Shown here: one piece after another, positions 43,706 to 53,512 of the stretch
Position numbering within the stretch: position 1 is the first letter of the stretch
Layout of the letters: each line of letters starts with the position of its first letter
Source: DTLC01 sp964555645
GTDB lineage: Bacteria > Verrucomicrobiota > Verrucomicrobiia > Limisphaerales > DTLC01
DNA length: 64,000 nt
Direction: 5' to 3'
NCBI GenBank assembly: GCA_964555645.1
Contig: CAZKTA010000007.1
Span: forward strand, 62,001 to 126,000
Made by a program: the position numbers and the translations under genes
Notes under the pieces: generated by a model
What the model saw: the letters and a program-made list of their open reading frames with translations, nothing else
Told to the model about the DNA's origin: nothing
The model's database searches: none

Positions 43706-44188
43706 TGTGTGACTCAGTTTTAGCTACACAACACAACTGACCCGCCAATGTCCAGAAGGTTACATCACAGTACATTCCGTAATTCAACAACCCAAAGAGT
43801 TGAGCTTTTACGGTCGTAACGTCGCTGCCCAAACTTTCGCCAGGCCCGAAGACGTGAGCGATCGAGTTTTTAGACGCAGCCAATTAGTGGCCGGCCAATC
43901 GTAGTTCTAGTGAGGGTGGGTGGAACAAAAATTTTGTCTTCAGCCGTATCACGTCCGAGTCGGGTGTTATTTTTACCAATTGAAGCTCCCCGGTGTGGAT
44001 TTACGTTGGCAACACGTCGCTACTTTGAGTCGCCGCGGCCACTGGTGCGGCTTTTGCCGATGCCCGATAGGTAAAAACAATTTTTCTGTTTTTTGTTCAC
44101 ATGGACCTCTGGTTTCTGCAAAATCTATCGCAACGTTCTGTGCCGGTGGACTATTAGACAGTGGACGGACCAAACCGTGACGAGAACA
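43706..44188. other. About 480 bp between DUF6132 and the DHS-like gene
   Basis: Divergent intergenic region with no supported gene. A perfect 10-bp palindrome TGGCCGGCCA lies near 43890. A 62-codon minus-strand frame at 43695-43883 overlaps the DUF6132 start and looks spurious. In-frame sequence upstream of the DHS-like ATG (from 44093) is not family-like. Confidence 0.3.
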
Positions 44189-45175
44189 ATGCAATCGGAA
44201 AAGGACGGGCCTGTTGGGCAGTTTGTACAGCGTCATTTTCGGCATTTCAATGCGGGTGTTGTAGCAGATGCAAGCGCCGCGCTGTTGGTGCATCTGCAAA
44301 AAAGGGGTAAAATGTTGCTTGCCATGGCTGGCGCAATGAGCACGGCCGAGATCGGGCTTTCACTCGCTGAGATGATTCGGCGAGACAAAATCCACGCCAT
44401 CTGCTGTACGGGCGCAAACCTTGAAGAAGACGTCTTCAATCTGGTTGCACACAACGATTATGAGCACGTCAAACATTACCGACACCTGACGCCGGCCGAG
44501 GAAGAAGCACTTCTTAAACGCGGCATGAACCGTGTCACAGACGTGTGCATACCTGAAAAGCAGGCAATTCTTCGCGTTGAACAGGCGATGCTCAGAAAAT
44601 TGCAGAAAGCCGATCAAACCGCGCAACGCATGTTCCCGCATGAATTTCTGTACGAGGTGTTGCGCAACGGCGATCTCAAAGAGCATTATCAGATTGACCC
44701 GAAGGACAGTTGGATGGTCGCAGCCGCCGAAAGAAACCTGCCGCTGTTTGTGCCCGGCTGGGAAGATTCGACCTTGGGCAATATGTACGCCGCGCGCGTC
44801 ATCGCCGGTCATATCAAGAATGTCCACACGGTACGCACCGGCATCGAGTACATGATTGCGTTGGCTGAATGGTATGAACGTACCGCAGCCGAACATCCAG
44901 TCGGCTTTTTCCAGATCGGGGGCGGTATAGCAGGTGACTTTGCGATCTGTGTTGTGCCCATGTTGCGCCAGGACCTTAAACGTGTCAATGTGCCGGTGTG
45001 GGCTTACTTCTGTCAGATAAGCGACTCGACAACAAGCTACGGCAGTTATTCAGGTGCCGTGCCAAACGAAAAGATTACTTGGGGCAAGCTCGGCGTTGAC
45101 ACGCCCCGGTTTATCATCGAGTCAGACGCAACCATAGTTGCGCCTTTGATCTTCGCCCGTGTGTTGGGTTGGTAA
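44189..45175 (+). CDS. Deoxyhypusine-synthase-family protein (probable homospermidine synthase-like)
   Basis: 328 residues. The catalytic lysine that forms the aminobutyl-imine intermediate in DHS is kept at about K300 in 'NEKITWGKLGVDTPR'. 'LAMAGAMSTAEIGLSLAEMIR', 'AICCTGANLEEDVFNLV' and 'HPVGFFQIGGGIAGDFAICV' are NAD and substrate regions. Bacteria lack eIF5A, so such proteins are thought to make homospermidine or related polyamines from putrescine/spermidine with NAD. The ATG at 44189 fits the family N-terminus. It stands alone, but the ornithine/lysine decarboxylase at 12056 could supply its diamine. Confidence 0.88.
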   Translation: MQSEKDGPVGQFVQRHFRHFNAGVVADASAALLVHLQKRGKMLLAMAGAMSTAEIGLSLAEMIRRDKIHAICCTGANLEEDVFNLVAHNDYEHVKHYRHLTPAEEEALLKRGMNRVTDVCIPEKQAILRVEQAMLRKLQKADQTAQRMFPHEFLYEVLRNGDLKEHYQIDPKDSWMVAAAERNLPLFVPGWEDSTLGNMYAARVIAGHIKNVHTVRTGIEYMIALAEWYERTAAEHPVGFFQIGGGIAGDFAICVVPMLRQDLKRVNVPVWAYFCQISDSTTSYGSYSGAVPNEKITWGKLGVDTPRFIIESDATIVAPLIFARVLGW

Positions 45176-45349
45176 CAAACCCAGCCCGATCACAAAAGAT
45201 AAGTCTGTGCCGCACCAGTTATAAAACGAAACTGACCAGTCGCCCGACGCCAAGTACGCCTACCCGACTATTGCTCAACTTGTATGAGCTTACGTCAGGA
45301 AACGGTCGGGCACGCACGAGCCGGGTCTCGTTCTGGGTGATTGCAAATT

Positions 45350-47065
45350 TCAAAAACCAGTTGCACCGGCAGCCGGGAATGTTCCGAAGCGGTAGCCGCT
45401 TACCATGAGTAATTCGATCTTCTCGTATCGGCTAACGCCTTTTGTGTTTTCTAAAGTGACAATTTGTTCGAGCTGCGTCGCCGTGTTTTCGATAAAGTGT
45501 CGTATTTGTCTGCCCCAAACGTAATTGTACGGTTCATCAAACCAGCGCAACGGCCCGTGCGGTGCAGGGGGTAAGGTCGGCACCGTAATCTCACCTGGCC
45601 GCGGTTTTGGTAAAAGGCCAACTACCCAAACTTTGTTGCCTGCACGCAGCGTATGGCGCATCCGCTCTAAAACCGGACCGTTTGGGTCGGGCGCCGCGAG
45701 TTTTTCTTTTAACAGGTCATAGCGATGGAACCTGTGATCGGCAATTGGTGGGATTGTAGTCCACTGAGCCGGGCCGTTGTAATACCGTTTGAATGAAATG
45801 CCGCAGTACCACGGCAAAACCACAACTAGGTCTTCATCTTTAACCCGCTCATTTAATATGTGCGCAACAAAATCAATGTTTGTCTGGCGTTGTGTCACGC
45901 GGCTCCAAGCTGGCAACAGCGATATCACCACAAATAAACCGACTGCCAAAGCCCAATTTAGTCGGTGGCGAGCTACTTGGTCCGATAGTCCCGTCTGAAC
46001 GCACACGGCCACAATTGGCATCAGCGGTAACCAGTACCAAGGCTGAGTGGGCAGCCCCGCATGCCATAAGAATAAAAAGAAGCCAAACGCACCCGTTAAA
46101 GCCGTCAGCCCGACGAAGAGCGGTAACTCAACCGAAATTTCGTCACGCCGTGAGATCGGCTTTTCGAGCGATGCTACGCCAGTCCATACCGCCAGCACAA
46201 ATAACCCAATCCAAATCAACGGCCCAAGCCAAGGGGGTGTACCAAACGCTTCTGAGAAACTTGCCCATGCAACTGGCGGGCGAAACCCGGCTTTTCCAAC
46301 GATCCACCAGCTTTGCGACTTCTTCAACGGCTGCAAATATGGCAACAACGACAATGCCGCAGGCAGCCCCGCAGCAATGCTTAGTAAAGCATTTTTGAAA
46401 CGCCGATGCCGTAAGCAAACCACTGCTGCACTACAACAAATTGCGCACAGCAAAAAGGCGTTCTGATACAGACACTGAACACTTGCCAGTCCGAACACAG
46501 TGGCTGCAATAAACCGCGTTGGGGTTGCCTTCACTACCGTTTGCCATATCAGACCCAGTGTTGTAAGCATTAGCATTGCACCCAGACCATACGCGCGGAT
46601 CGAGTCGCCCCAATGTATGACCGTTGCGTTAATTGCCAGCAAACCTAATGAGACAAGTGGCTTGCGCTTACCCAAGACCCACGCAACCCACCACAGTACA
46701 CCGAGCATCCCGAGGCCAATCATAAGCCCCAACATGCGCAGGCCGAAATCGGAATTGCCAAACCCTAGCTCAACCCAGAGCCGGACCAACAGCGGGAAAA
46801 GCAATGGGAACGAGTCATAGGTAAGCATTTGCCATACTTCACCCAGCGTTGGTAGTGTGGCCAGCGCCACCAGGCCGGCTTCATCACGCCACAGGGCGCC
46901 TGCATTGAAAAGCCTCGTTACGTGCAAGCAAACCGCAAGCAGCGTTACGCATATGCACACAACGCATTCCAGGTCCAGCGCACGGATGACTTTGCCGAAA
47001 GTCCATCGGGTACCAAAATTGTGAGCGGATTCCCGGTTCAAGTTTTTTGGTTGTGCTTCGTGCAT
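45350..47065 (-). CDS. GT39-type membrane glycosyltransferase, second copy
   Basis: 571 residues with about ten to twelve membrane segments and a soluble tail of about 170 residues. The first loop 'LFNAGALWRDEAGLVALATL' has the Asp-Glu pair expected in GT39/GT83-type enzymes, and 'GDSIRAYGLGAML' is the following loop motif shared with this group. The C-terminal part ('WYCGISFKRYYNG') resembles the tail of uncharacterised verrucomicrobial homologues. It differs strongly from the copy at 28080. The pilin-like gene at 47337-48002 lies upstream on the same strand, 271 bp away. Confidence 0.8.
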   Translation of the reverse strand: MHEAQPKNLNRESAHNFGTRWTFGKVIRALDLECVVCICVTLLAVCLHVTRLFNAGALWRDEAGLVALATLPTLGEVWQMLTYDSFPLLFPLLVRLWVELGFGNSDFGLRMLGLMIGLGMLGVLWWVAWVLGKRKPLVSLGLLAINATVIHWGDSIRAYGLGAMLMLTTLGLIWQTVVKATPTRFIAATVFGLASVQCLYQNAFLLCAICCSAAVVCLRHRRFKNALLSIAAGLPAALSLLPYLQPLKKSQSWWIVGKAGFRPPVAWASFSEAFGTPPWLGPLIWIGLFVLAVWTGVASLEKPISRRDEISVELPLFVGLTALTGAFGFFLFLWHAGLPTQPWYWLPLMPIVAVCVQTGLSDQVARHRLNWALAVGLFVVISLLPAWSRVTQRQTNIDFVAHILNERVKDEDLVVVLPWYCGISFKRYYNGPAQWTTIPPIADHRFHRYDLLKEKLAAPDPNGPVLERMRHTLRAGNKVWVVGLLPKPRPGEITVPTLPPAPHGPLRWFDEPYNYVWGRQIRHFIENTATQLEQIVTLENTKGVSRYEKIELLMVSGYRFGTFPAAGATGF

Positions 47066-47336
47066 TTCCGCGGTTTGGGTCTGTCGCGCCTACCATTGGC
47101 AATCATTCTACTGCCCTGTGCGCCAGCAACAGCCGGCGCTGTTTTTAGTGGCGGAAAGATAGAAATGCTACACAATCCCGCGCAAGCGAATCCGAACGCA
47201 GGCGGACGCGGTCCCAGCCGGGCTACAACTGCTGCAAACCTCTACCGATTGACAATATACGAAATCCACTGCGCGGAGCTTTGCCCACCTCGCATGCACA
47301 CAGCTTCAGAGCTGGGACTCTATAACAGTGACCTGA

Positions 47337-48002
47337 TTAAGGAATGGCAAGCCGGTTACTTAACTTGGCCGAGTTTGCCAATAGCTCGCGCAGGCCTGAT
47401 CCATTAACTTGGCGCACTGTGCCGTCCGCCAGTGCAACGTTGCCCGCGTTCTGGTCCCACCCATGGATTCTCCGTGTCCAACCAACGTTTTGGTTCGTGC
47501 TCAACAGCCAAAGACCGGGTTTTAATTGTTCGCCATCGAGTGTTATCTTGCAGTCCCCCGCGAGCAACATGCAGGGCCGCTTCAGCGCAGTGTCAACACT
47601 TACAAAATAGCTAATGTTTGCCTCGGTTAAGTTTGTCCCAAAACTCAAAGCGCCCTTGCGTGTGCGGTCGTTGGGGCAAATCAAAATCTTGGGTATGGTC
47701 AGCTCATTCGACATCACCCCGTAATGCGGCGCGACCAACCCGGATTCGACCCACTCCCATGACCCACCCTTAGCCACTGGCACCTGCATGGGGAACTTTT
47801 CATTGTGGTCACTTGCCCAGACCCGGAAACTTATAGCGACCTGCCTGACATTGCTTATGCAGTGGATTCTGGAAGCCCGTTTTTTGGGCTGTAACAGGCC
47901 GGACAGTAACATCCCGGCCAGCACCCCAATAATTGCAATAACCACAACAGCCTCTACGCGCGTCAAAGAATTGGTGCTTCGGGTTGCACAATGAGGTTTC
48001 AT
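47337..48002 (-). CDS. Prepilin-like (type II secretion GspG/H-like) protein
   Basis: 221 residues. A class III signal-like start 'NSLTRVEAVVVIAIIGVLAG' has Glu5, but the usual Gly before the cleavage site is Ser. The body 'IHCISNVRQVAISFRVWASD' and 'HNEKFPMQVPVAKGGSWEWV', with 'LICPNDRTRKGALSFGTNL' and 'NISYFVSVDTALKRPCMLLA', is the large family of prepilin-like proteins abundant in Verrucomicrobiota. Such proteins occur in dozens of copies per genome and their function is mostly unknown. The GT39-type gene lies downstream on the same strand. Confidence 0.85.
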   Translation of the reverse strand: MKPHCATRSTNSLTRVEAVVVIAIIGVLAGMLLSGLLQPKKRASRIHCISNVRQVAISFRVWASDHNEKFPMQVPVAKGGSWEWVESGLVAPHYGVMSNELTIPKILICPNDRTRKGALSFGTNLTEANISYFVSVDTALKRPCMLLAGDCKITLDGEQLKPGLWLLSTNQNVGWTRRIHGWDQNAGNVALADGTVRQVNGSGLRELLANSAKLSNRLAIP

Positions 48003-48784
48003 TGTACCTGCCAGAACCCGCGACTTCTGATTCGAAAAAACAACCCATTTTCAGAAACATCCTGCATTGCAACGGAACACTGTTCAATTAGCCAGGGTAT
48101 TTCATGATCTTAGGGAGTACACACCATTTGGCCGGTGCGGGCGGGAGTCTTACCGGATCGCTGAAACTTTCCCAGCCTCGCACAGGCCATTGGCCAAATC
48201 GCATCGCACGCGTGCACCGCCGGCTAAACCCGCATCCGGCTGTGTAAAAAAATGATCTCGGTTTACTAGGACTCGAGCGCACCCGGGCAGGGCGCGCGTC
48301 ATAAACGGGTATGAAACATCCGGGCTGGAGATCCTTTGATTCGGTTGTGTAAGGTGAGCCGGGTCACAAAAGGGCTGAAAACTACCTCGACTTTTACGGT
48401 GCAAATAAATTTCGCGGCCCAGCGAAGCGTCCCAGGGACCAATTTTCAGCGTGATTACCGAAAATGAACATGGGCTTTTAGTTCGTCTGTCGGGATCGGT
48501 GATTGCGCCAGACGCAAGGGCTGTGAGCCGAGGCTTGACTGGGCTGCAATCGCCGTAGAAGCTTCGGACAGATAACCGGCAGCGTAACAGGACCTTAAAC
48601 CTTGCACGTGGCCGATCGGAGTGAGATGGGCGCACTGCAGGTCGTGTGCGTGAATTGTATCGTTGAGGTAGCACAAAGGGCTGGTTGCCATGTTTAATCC
48701 ACCCGCTAGACTTGGAAAGTCGCAGGGGCAGTGGCGCAGACTTTGCCATATTCAACAGCGCTAAACCGATATCAACTGCGAAAC
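48003..48784. other. About 780 bp intergenic, no recognised gene
   Basis: A 201-codon minus-strand frame at 48150-48755 is rich in Arg/Ser/Pro and overlaps the start region of the TPR gene; it resembles nothing known. RNase P, tmRNA and tRNA signatures were looked for and not found. The segment may hold an unknown RNA or be decayed sequence. Confidence 0.3.
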
Positions 48785-50884
48785 ATGAAAACGCGAAATC
48801 TACTAATCACGATTGCTTGCCTTGTGGCGATTGGATTTGCAGGCTGGAAAATCGCGAGTTTCTTTAGTCCGCCGAAACGAGACGGCTCGGAACCAACGAA
48901 AGTATCTGTCCCAGACCTGATCTGGTTGGTTGCCTATGCAACTGAGCCCCCTGGTTTGGGTTTTGGGAATCCGCAAGACCGGCGATGGATCGAGTACTAT
49001 TATCGCCACCGCGCACATGGTGAGGTCATCCCGGTACTGCTTAGGATCGCAAGCATGGTAAAGGACGATACCGATACCGCTGCAACAGCTTGGTTCTTCG
49101 GCACGCTGCTGCGTGGGAACACCAAGATGCTCGATCGGGTTAAAGCCGAAATAGCAAGTGCCACCAACCTGACGCGATTGTTTCTGGAAATGGCACTGGT
49201 AAACGCAGCAGCACAACCACTTACGCAGATAACCAACACAGCAGATTTGTACCGAGTCTGGGCTGAATACCTTGCCACAGGCGATCTGGATAAGATAGAC
49301 CTTATGCTTTCGGTGTTTTGCGATTCGGGTGTGCCGCAACCGGTGGTTTTGCAGACTGCCGCGCAGAATCTGCTGCTCAAAGTGATCCCTTATCACGCGG
49401 AGGTTTACACCGCGGTGCGCGAGGCTGCATTGCTCGCCGACGAAGCATGCCAGCCCACACTGCAGCGTGTTGTGAACCAGGCGAGGAACAGGTTTGCCGA
49501 TGAGACCACAGACTTGATCACGCTGGCGAACAACCTGCGAGCGGAGCGCAACTTCAAAAAGGCGCATGAGACCATTCAAGCCGCACTGAAACTTTTCCCC
49601 GACTCAGCCCGCGCCCAAGGCGCGCTTGCGCGGCTTGCCGAGGAAGAGGGCAAGCTTGACGAAGCGCTTATGGCGGCGGTCCGGGCGGCAGCGATTTTCC
49701 CGTGCGAGCCGGAGAATCACTATAGGGTCGGGCGGATACATTTCTTGCGCCGCGATTACAAGGCGGCGATCGCAAGTTACGAAACGGCGATCAAGCTCGG
49801 CTACTCATTCCCATCAGTGTGGCATGCACTGGGTAGAGCACACCAAGAGATCGGCAATCACCAGCAAGCCATACAGTGTTTCAAAACTTACCTCCAACTA
49901 GAGCCGCACGGCCCGAACGAAGCACTCGTTAAGGGGTACTTGGCATCGATGAATCACCCCGTCGAAGACGACCCGAACGACATCGTCGCTATGCTTATCC
50001 GGGGAGACTGCGATGCACTTGAGAAACGCCTGCGCGAAATTCTTCAGGCCAGAAGACGTGATCGAACCGGACGCAGCGAGATCTTCAGGGCATACGAGTA
50101 CCTGTGCAAAAACCCAACGGGCAGGTTTGGGTTCGAACAATTCATTGACAGGTTCCGGCGCTGGGTCGAGGCGCGGCCTGAGTCACACTTTGCACACGCT
50201 GCGTACGGCGAGGTGCTTGTCGAGCATGCCTGGCAGGCGCGGGGACTTGGTTGGGCACAGACGGTGACCTCGGAAGGGGTGCGACTGTTCGAAGAACGTC
50301 TCCAAAAGGCACGTGCTGTGCTAGAACGCGCCTACGAACTCGACCCTTCTGATCCAATTCCACCCTCACGCTTGATAACGGTGGCTATGGGGTTGGGCCT
50401 CGGCCGCGACGAAATGGAAAAACAATTTAAACGCGGACTCGCAGCCGACCCGGCCGAGTACGTAGTATATTTTCGCAAGCTTACGTACCTCATGCCCAAA
50501 TGGCACGGTACAGAAGAAGAAATGTTCGAGTTTGCGCGCAAGGCTGCATCTGAAGCACCCACAAACTCGCTTGTGCCGCTTGTGCTCGTAAACGCGCACT
50601 GGGAAATGTTCACAATGAACAAGCGCGACAAGCGATATTTTCGCAGACTTGGTGTTTGGGACGAGATCAAGCAGGTGTACACCACCCTCTGCAATTCGTT
50701 TCCAGACGCGCCCGAATGGCGCGACAGTTTTGCCCTTGCTGCGTTCTACGCCGGTGATTACGAAACCGCTGCACGCCAGTTCGAGATAATTGGAGCGAAC
50801 TGGGACCCGCAAATCTGGGATGAACGCACTTTCTTCAGCCGTGTCCGGGCTGAAACGCAGAAAAGGCTCAGACGGTCCGACTAG
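48785..50884 (+). CDS. Membrane-anchored TPR protein with DUF4034 domain
   Basis: 699 residues. N-terminal anchor 'LLITIACLVAIGFAGWKIASFF'. TPR-type repeats occupy about 250-400 ('NFKKAHETIQAALKLFPDSA', 'DYKAAIASYETAIKLGYSFP', 'NHQQAIQCFKTYLQLEPHG'). About 430-640 is a DUF4034 domain, with 'ESHFAHAAYGEVLVEHAWQA' and 'RAVLERAYELDPSDPIPPSR', then 'LTYLMPKWHGTEEEMFEFAR'. The protein probably scaffolds other proteins at the membrane; function is unknown. ATG 48785 (MKTRNLL) is chosen since the anchor begins there. It is convergent with the GH31 gene, 68 bp apart. Confidence 0.85.
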   Translation: MKTRNLLITIACLVAIGFAGWKIASFFSPPKRDGSEPTKVSVPDLIWLVAYATEPPGLGFGNPQDRRWIEYYYRHRAHGEVIPVLLRIASMVKDDTDTAATAWFFGTLLRGNTKMLDRVKAEIASATNLTRLFLEMALVNAAAQPLTQITNTADLYRVWAEYLATGDLDKIDLMLSVFCDSGVPQPVVLQTAAQNLLLKVIPYHAEVYTAVREAALLADEACQPTLQRVVNQARNRFADETTDLITLANNLRAERNFKKAHETIQAALKLFPDSARAQGALARLAEEEGKLDEALMAAVRAAAIFPCEPENHYRVGRIHFLRRDYKAAIASYETAIKLGYSFPSVWHALGRAHQEIGNHQQAIQCFKTYLQLEPHGPNEALVKGYLASMNHPVEDDPNDIVAMLIRGDCDALEKRLREILQARRRDRTGRSEIFRAYEYLCKNPTGRFGFEQFIDRFRRWVEARPESHFAHAAYGEVLVEHAWQARGLGWAQTVTSEGVRLFEERLQKARAVLERAYELDPSDPIPPSRLITVAMGLGLGRDEMEKQFKRGLAADPAEYVVYFRKLTYLMPKWHGTEEEMFEFARKAASEAPTNSLVPLVLVNAHWEMFTMNKRDKRYFRRLGVWDEIKQVYTTLCNSFPDAPEWRDSFALAAFYAGDYETAARQFEIIGANWDPQIWDERTFFSRVRAETQKRLRRSD

Positions 50885-50952
50885 CGCATTGGACCGGATT
50901 AACGGTGCCACGCGCTGCCAATCTATTTCGCGGGGCCTATGACGTTGCCAGC

Positions 50953-53463
50953 TCATAAGTCTGCGGTTGCCGAAATCTTCACCTGTTTGCCAGTGTACCG
51001 CACGGTCTTAGTGACACGACCGCGGTCCGAGATGAATATGAGCTGAAATTCGCGTGATTCGATCATGCCTTCGAACCTGCCTACGCGCTCGGAGATGATT
51101 AGTTCGCCACGGTTGTTGTTCCAGCTCATGTGCACGAGCGCGTAGGCGCCTTGCTCGTAGTCGTAGCCGTCGCCTGCGTCTTCGTACAAGGTGAACTCGC
51201 CATCGGCGCCACAGTAAATTCTGATCTCGTACGGTGCATCTGGGTGTTCGTCCACGTATTGCATGACTGGTGCCATTGGCAAAATTGAGCCTGCACGCAC
51301 AAAAAGGGGGATTATATCGAGTGGTGCATCGGCCTCGATAGTTTGGCCGCCAACAAAGATCTTTTCAGTCCAAAAATCGTACCACTGGATTGCCTTGGGC
51401 AGATAAACTTTTCGCGTTTTGGGTGCATCAAGGATCGGCTCCGAATTGCGCCGGTAATACATTGGTTGAGTTACCGGGCAGACCATGAACGCTGAGCCGA
51501 ACATGTATTGGTCCGTGAGGTTATATGTGGCGGTGTCATCTGGAAAATCCAGGGCGACCGGGCGCATCAACGTGTAGCCGTTGAGTGTCACCTGGGCCGC
51601 AAGCGAGTAAATATACGGGATGAGCTGGTACCGCAGTCGGATGTAGTTTGCGATAGTATCGTAAAAGGGAGTTCCCGGTTCGCCGAACCGCCAGATCTCG
51701 CGCGGTGCATCGGTGCCGTGGCTGCGGAAGATGGGCAGGAAAACGGCGTATTGCAGCCAACGCGTGTAAAGCTCGTGGTAGCCGAGATCAGTGCAACCGG
51801 TGTCGCTCGGGTCGGGTTCGACCAGGTCGGGGGCGGTCAATCCGCGGCAGCCGGCGTCGTAATCGCCGCGCCAGAACCAGAGCGTGGGGTCGTGCCGGAT
51901 GAAAAAACCGCCGATGTCCAGGGTCCAGTACGGTTCACCAGTTACGCAAAAGTTGAGTCCCTCGGGAATGGAGCGGCGCAGCGTTTCCCAGGTGGCGCAG
52001 ATGTCACCGGACCACGTGATGGTAGCGTAGCGATGCTGGCCGGCGTACGAGGAGCGGGAGAGGTTGACGACGCGCTTGGCGTTGGTGGAACTGCGTTGGC
52101 CATCGTAAATGCCCTGCGAATGTAGCAATGAGTAAAGGTTGATGAAGCCGGGGTCGATGTAGCGTTTGAAGTGTTCGGTGTTAAGCAGCAGGCGCGTGTG
52201 CACTTCCGGTTTCACTGTGCCGGACCAGTCGGGTTCGAATGGTTCTGTGCAATCGCACCACCACGCATCGATGCCGTGGATGAGCAATCCGCGGTTTGCC
52301 TGTTCCCAATAACAGCGTCGGGCTTGCGGATTGAAAGCGTCGTACGTTGATTGGTCACCGAGCATCAGGCCGCGCTCCAGCAGCTCGCGTCGGTCTGGGC
52401 AATCACCGGTCATCTTGGGCCAGATCGAAATCATCAGCTTTGCGCCTAGCCTGTGCAGTTCCTCAGTGAATGCTTTCGGGTTGGGAAAACGCACCGGGTC
52501 AAAAGACTTTTGGCCCCAGCCCGACTCAGCCGGCCACGATTTCCAGTCAAGCACGATCACGTCCAACGGCACGTTACGCCGGCGATACTCGCGCACGACC
52601 TCGATCATTTCATTCGCGTTCACATACCGCTCTTTCGACTGGATGTAACCAAACATCCATTTCGGGAGCATGGGCGGCTTGCCGGTCAGTACATAATACC
52701 TGCGTGTTATGTCCTGGAGCCGCTCGCCGAAAATGAAGTAGTAATCGAGCTCGTCCACTACATCGGCCCAGATGTATGAGCCATGCGCATCATCATGGAA
52801 GACCATCAACGAGCCGCAATCGAGCAAAATGCCGTAGCCTTTGGTTGAAACGAAAAATGGGACTACAGCTTTGAGATTATGCTGGTACAGCTCGCGGGAT
52901 TTGCCACGCAGGTTGCCATATCCCTCCTCGTGCGACCCGAGGCCAAACAACGCCTCATTATCGCTAAACACAAACTCGAGCTTGGCCTCGAATGCAATCC
53001 GGTCGAATATACGTTGACACTCGGTTTCACGGGTCAGCTCAGGACCGACATTTTGACTGCGAACCGAATTAGCGTTCTTGGCGTGCACGCATTTGTAAAC
53101 CTCCTTAGGCGTGAGCCATTTACCGCCGCGTTCAGGCTCGCGCGTGAGCAGGTTTCCGTGCTTGTCGAAATAACTAATGGCGCCGGTTCGTTTGTCAACG
53201 GTAAGCTTGAGCGCGGAAGTGGCGATCATAAAGTCCGCGTCTGTTTCTTGGAGTTGAACGCTGCAGTGCTTTTGGTCTGCGGGTTTCGGTTTTTGGGCTT
53301 CGGCTGTGTGTTTTGGCAGCACGATGTAGCTTGGCGTCGTCTTGAACGGTTTGCCATCGGTAAAGGTGATTCTGGCTATTGCCTCGGTGACAAACCCGAT
53401 CCGCAACCGTTTGCTGCCGTTGGCCAAGATTACCGTGCCGTCGTTGATTTCCAGTTTGAACAT
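50953..53463 (-). CDS. Glycoside hydrolase family 31 (alpha-glucosidase/alpha-xylosidase-like)
   Basis: 836 residues. N-terminal beta-sandwich, then a TIM barrel with 'EALFGLGSHEEGYGNLRG' and the catalytic nucleophile Asp about 400 in 'IDAWWCDCTEPFEPDW', and 'TWSGDICATWETLRRSIPEG' with 'GEPYWTLDIGGFF' in the acid/base half. C-terminal beta domains end in 'CGADGEFTLYEDAGDGYDYE', typical of GH31. Members release alpha-linked glucose, xylose, galactose or sulfoquinovose; substrate is undecided. No signal peptide is evident, so it probably acts on sugars already imported by the neighbouring transporter. It lies 49 bp after the transporter gene; a short inverted repeat is in that gap. Confidence 0.93.
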   Translation of the reverse strand: MFKLEINDGTVILANGSKRLRIGFVTEAIARITFTDGKPFKTTPSYIVLPKHTAEAQKPKPADQKHCSVQLQETDADFMIATSALKLTVDKRTGAISYFDKHGNLLTREPERGGKWLTPKEVYKCVHAKNANSVRSQNVGPELTRETECQRIFDRIAFEAKLEFVFSDNEALFGLGSHEEGYGNLRGKSRELYQHNLKAVVPFFVSTKGYGILLDCGSLMVFHDDAHGSYIWADVVDELDYYFIFGERLQDITRRYYVLTGKPPMLPKWMFGYIQSKERYVNANEMIEVVREYRRRNVPLDVIVLDWKSWPAESGWGQKSFDPVRFPNPKAFTEELHRLGAKLMISIWPKMTGDCPDRRELLERGLMLGDQSTYDAFNPQARRCYWEQANRGLLIHGIDAWWCDCTEPFEPDWSGTVKPEVHTRLLLNTEHFKRYIDPGFINLYSLLHSQGIYDGQRSSTNAKRVVNLSRSSYAGQHRYATITWSGDICATWETLRRSIPEGLNFCVTGEPYWTLDIGGFFIRHDPTLWFWRGDYDAGCRGLTAPDLVEPDPSDTGCTDLGYHELYTRWLQYAVFLPIFRSHGTDAPREIWRFGEPGTPFYDTIANYIRLRYQLIPYIYSLAAQVTLNGYTLMRPVALDFPDDTATYNLTDQYMFGSAFMVCPVTQPMYYRRNSEPILDAPKTRKVYLPKAIQWYDFWTEKIFVGGQTIEADAPLDIIPLFVRAGSILPMAPVMQYVDEHPDAPYEIRIYCGADGEFTLYEDAGDGYDYEQGAYALVHMSWNNNRGELIISERVGRFEGMIESREFQLIFISDRGRVTKTVRYTGKQVKISATADL

Positions 53464-53486
53464 AGCCGCTGCTGACCTCCAGATGG

Positions 53487-53504
53487 CACGCAAAAGTGTG
53501 CGTG
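53487..53504 (-). repeat. Short inverted repeat before the GH31 gene
   Basis: CACGCA / TGCGTG separated by six bases, in the 49-bp gap between the transporter stop and the GH31 start. It may be a weak terminator or attenuator, or a regulator site. It is too short to be sure. Confidence 0.25.
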
Positions 53505-53512
53505 ATATTTTC

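Noticed and set aside
48150..48755. A 201-codon minus-strand open frame before the TPR gene
   Set aside because: Arg/Ser/Pro-rich, overlaps the region just upstream of and near the start of the TPR gene, and contains no recognisable motif.
48003..48784. RNase P RNA or tmRNA in long gaps
   Set aside because: The GAGGAAAGTCC-type core and the tmRNA end sequences were looked for on both strands here and in other gaps; none found.
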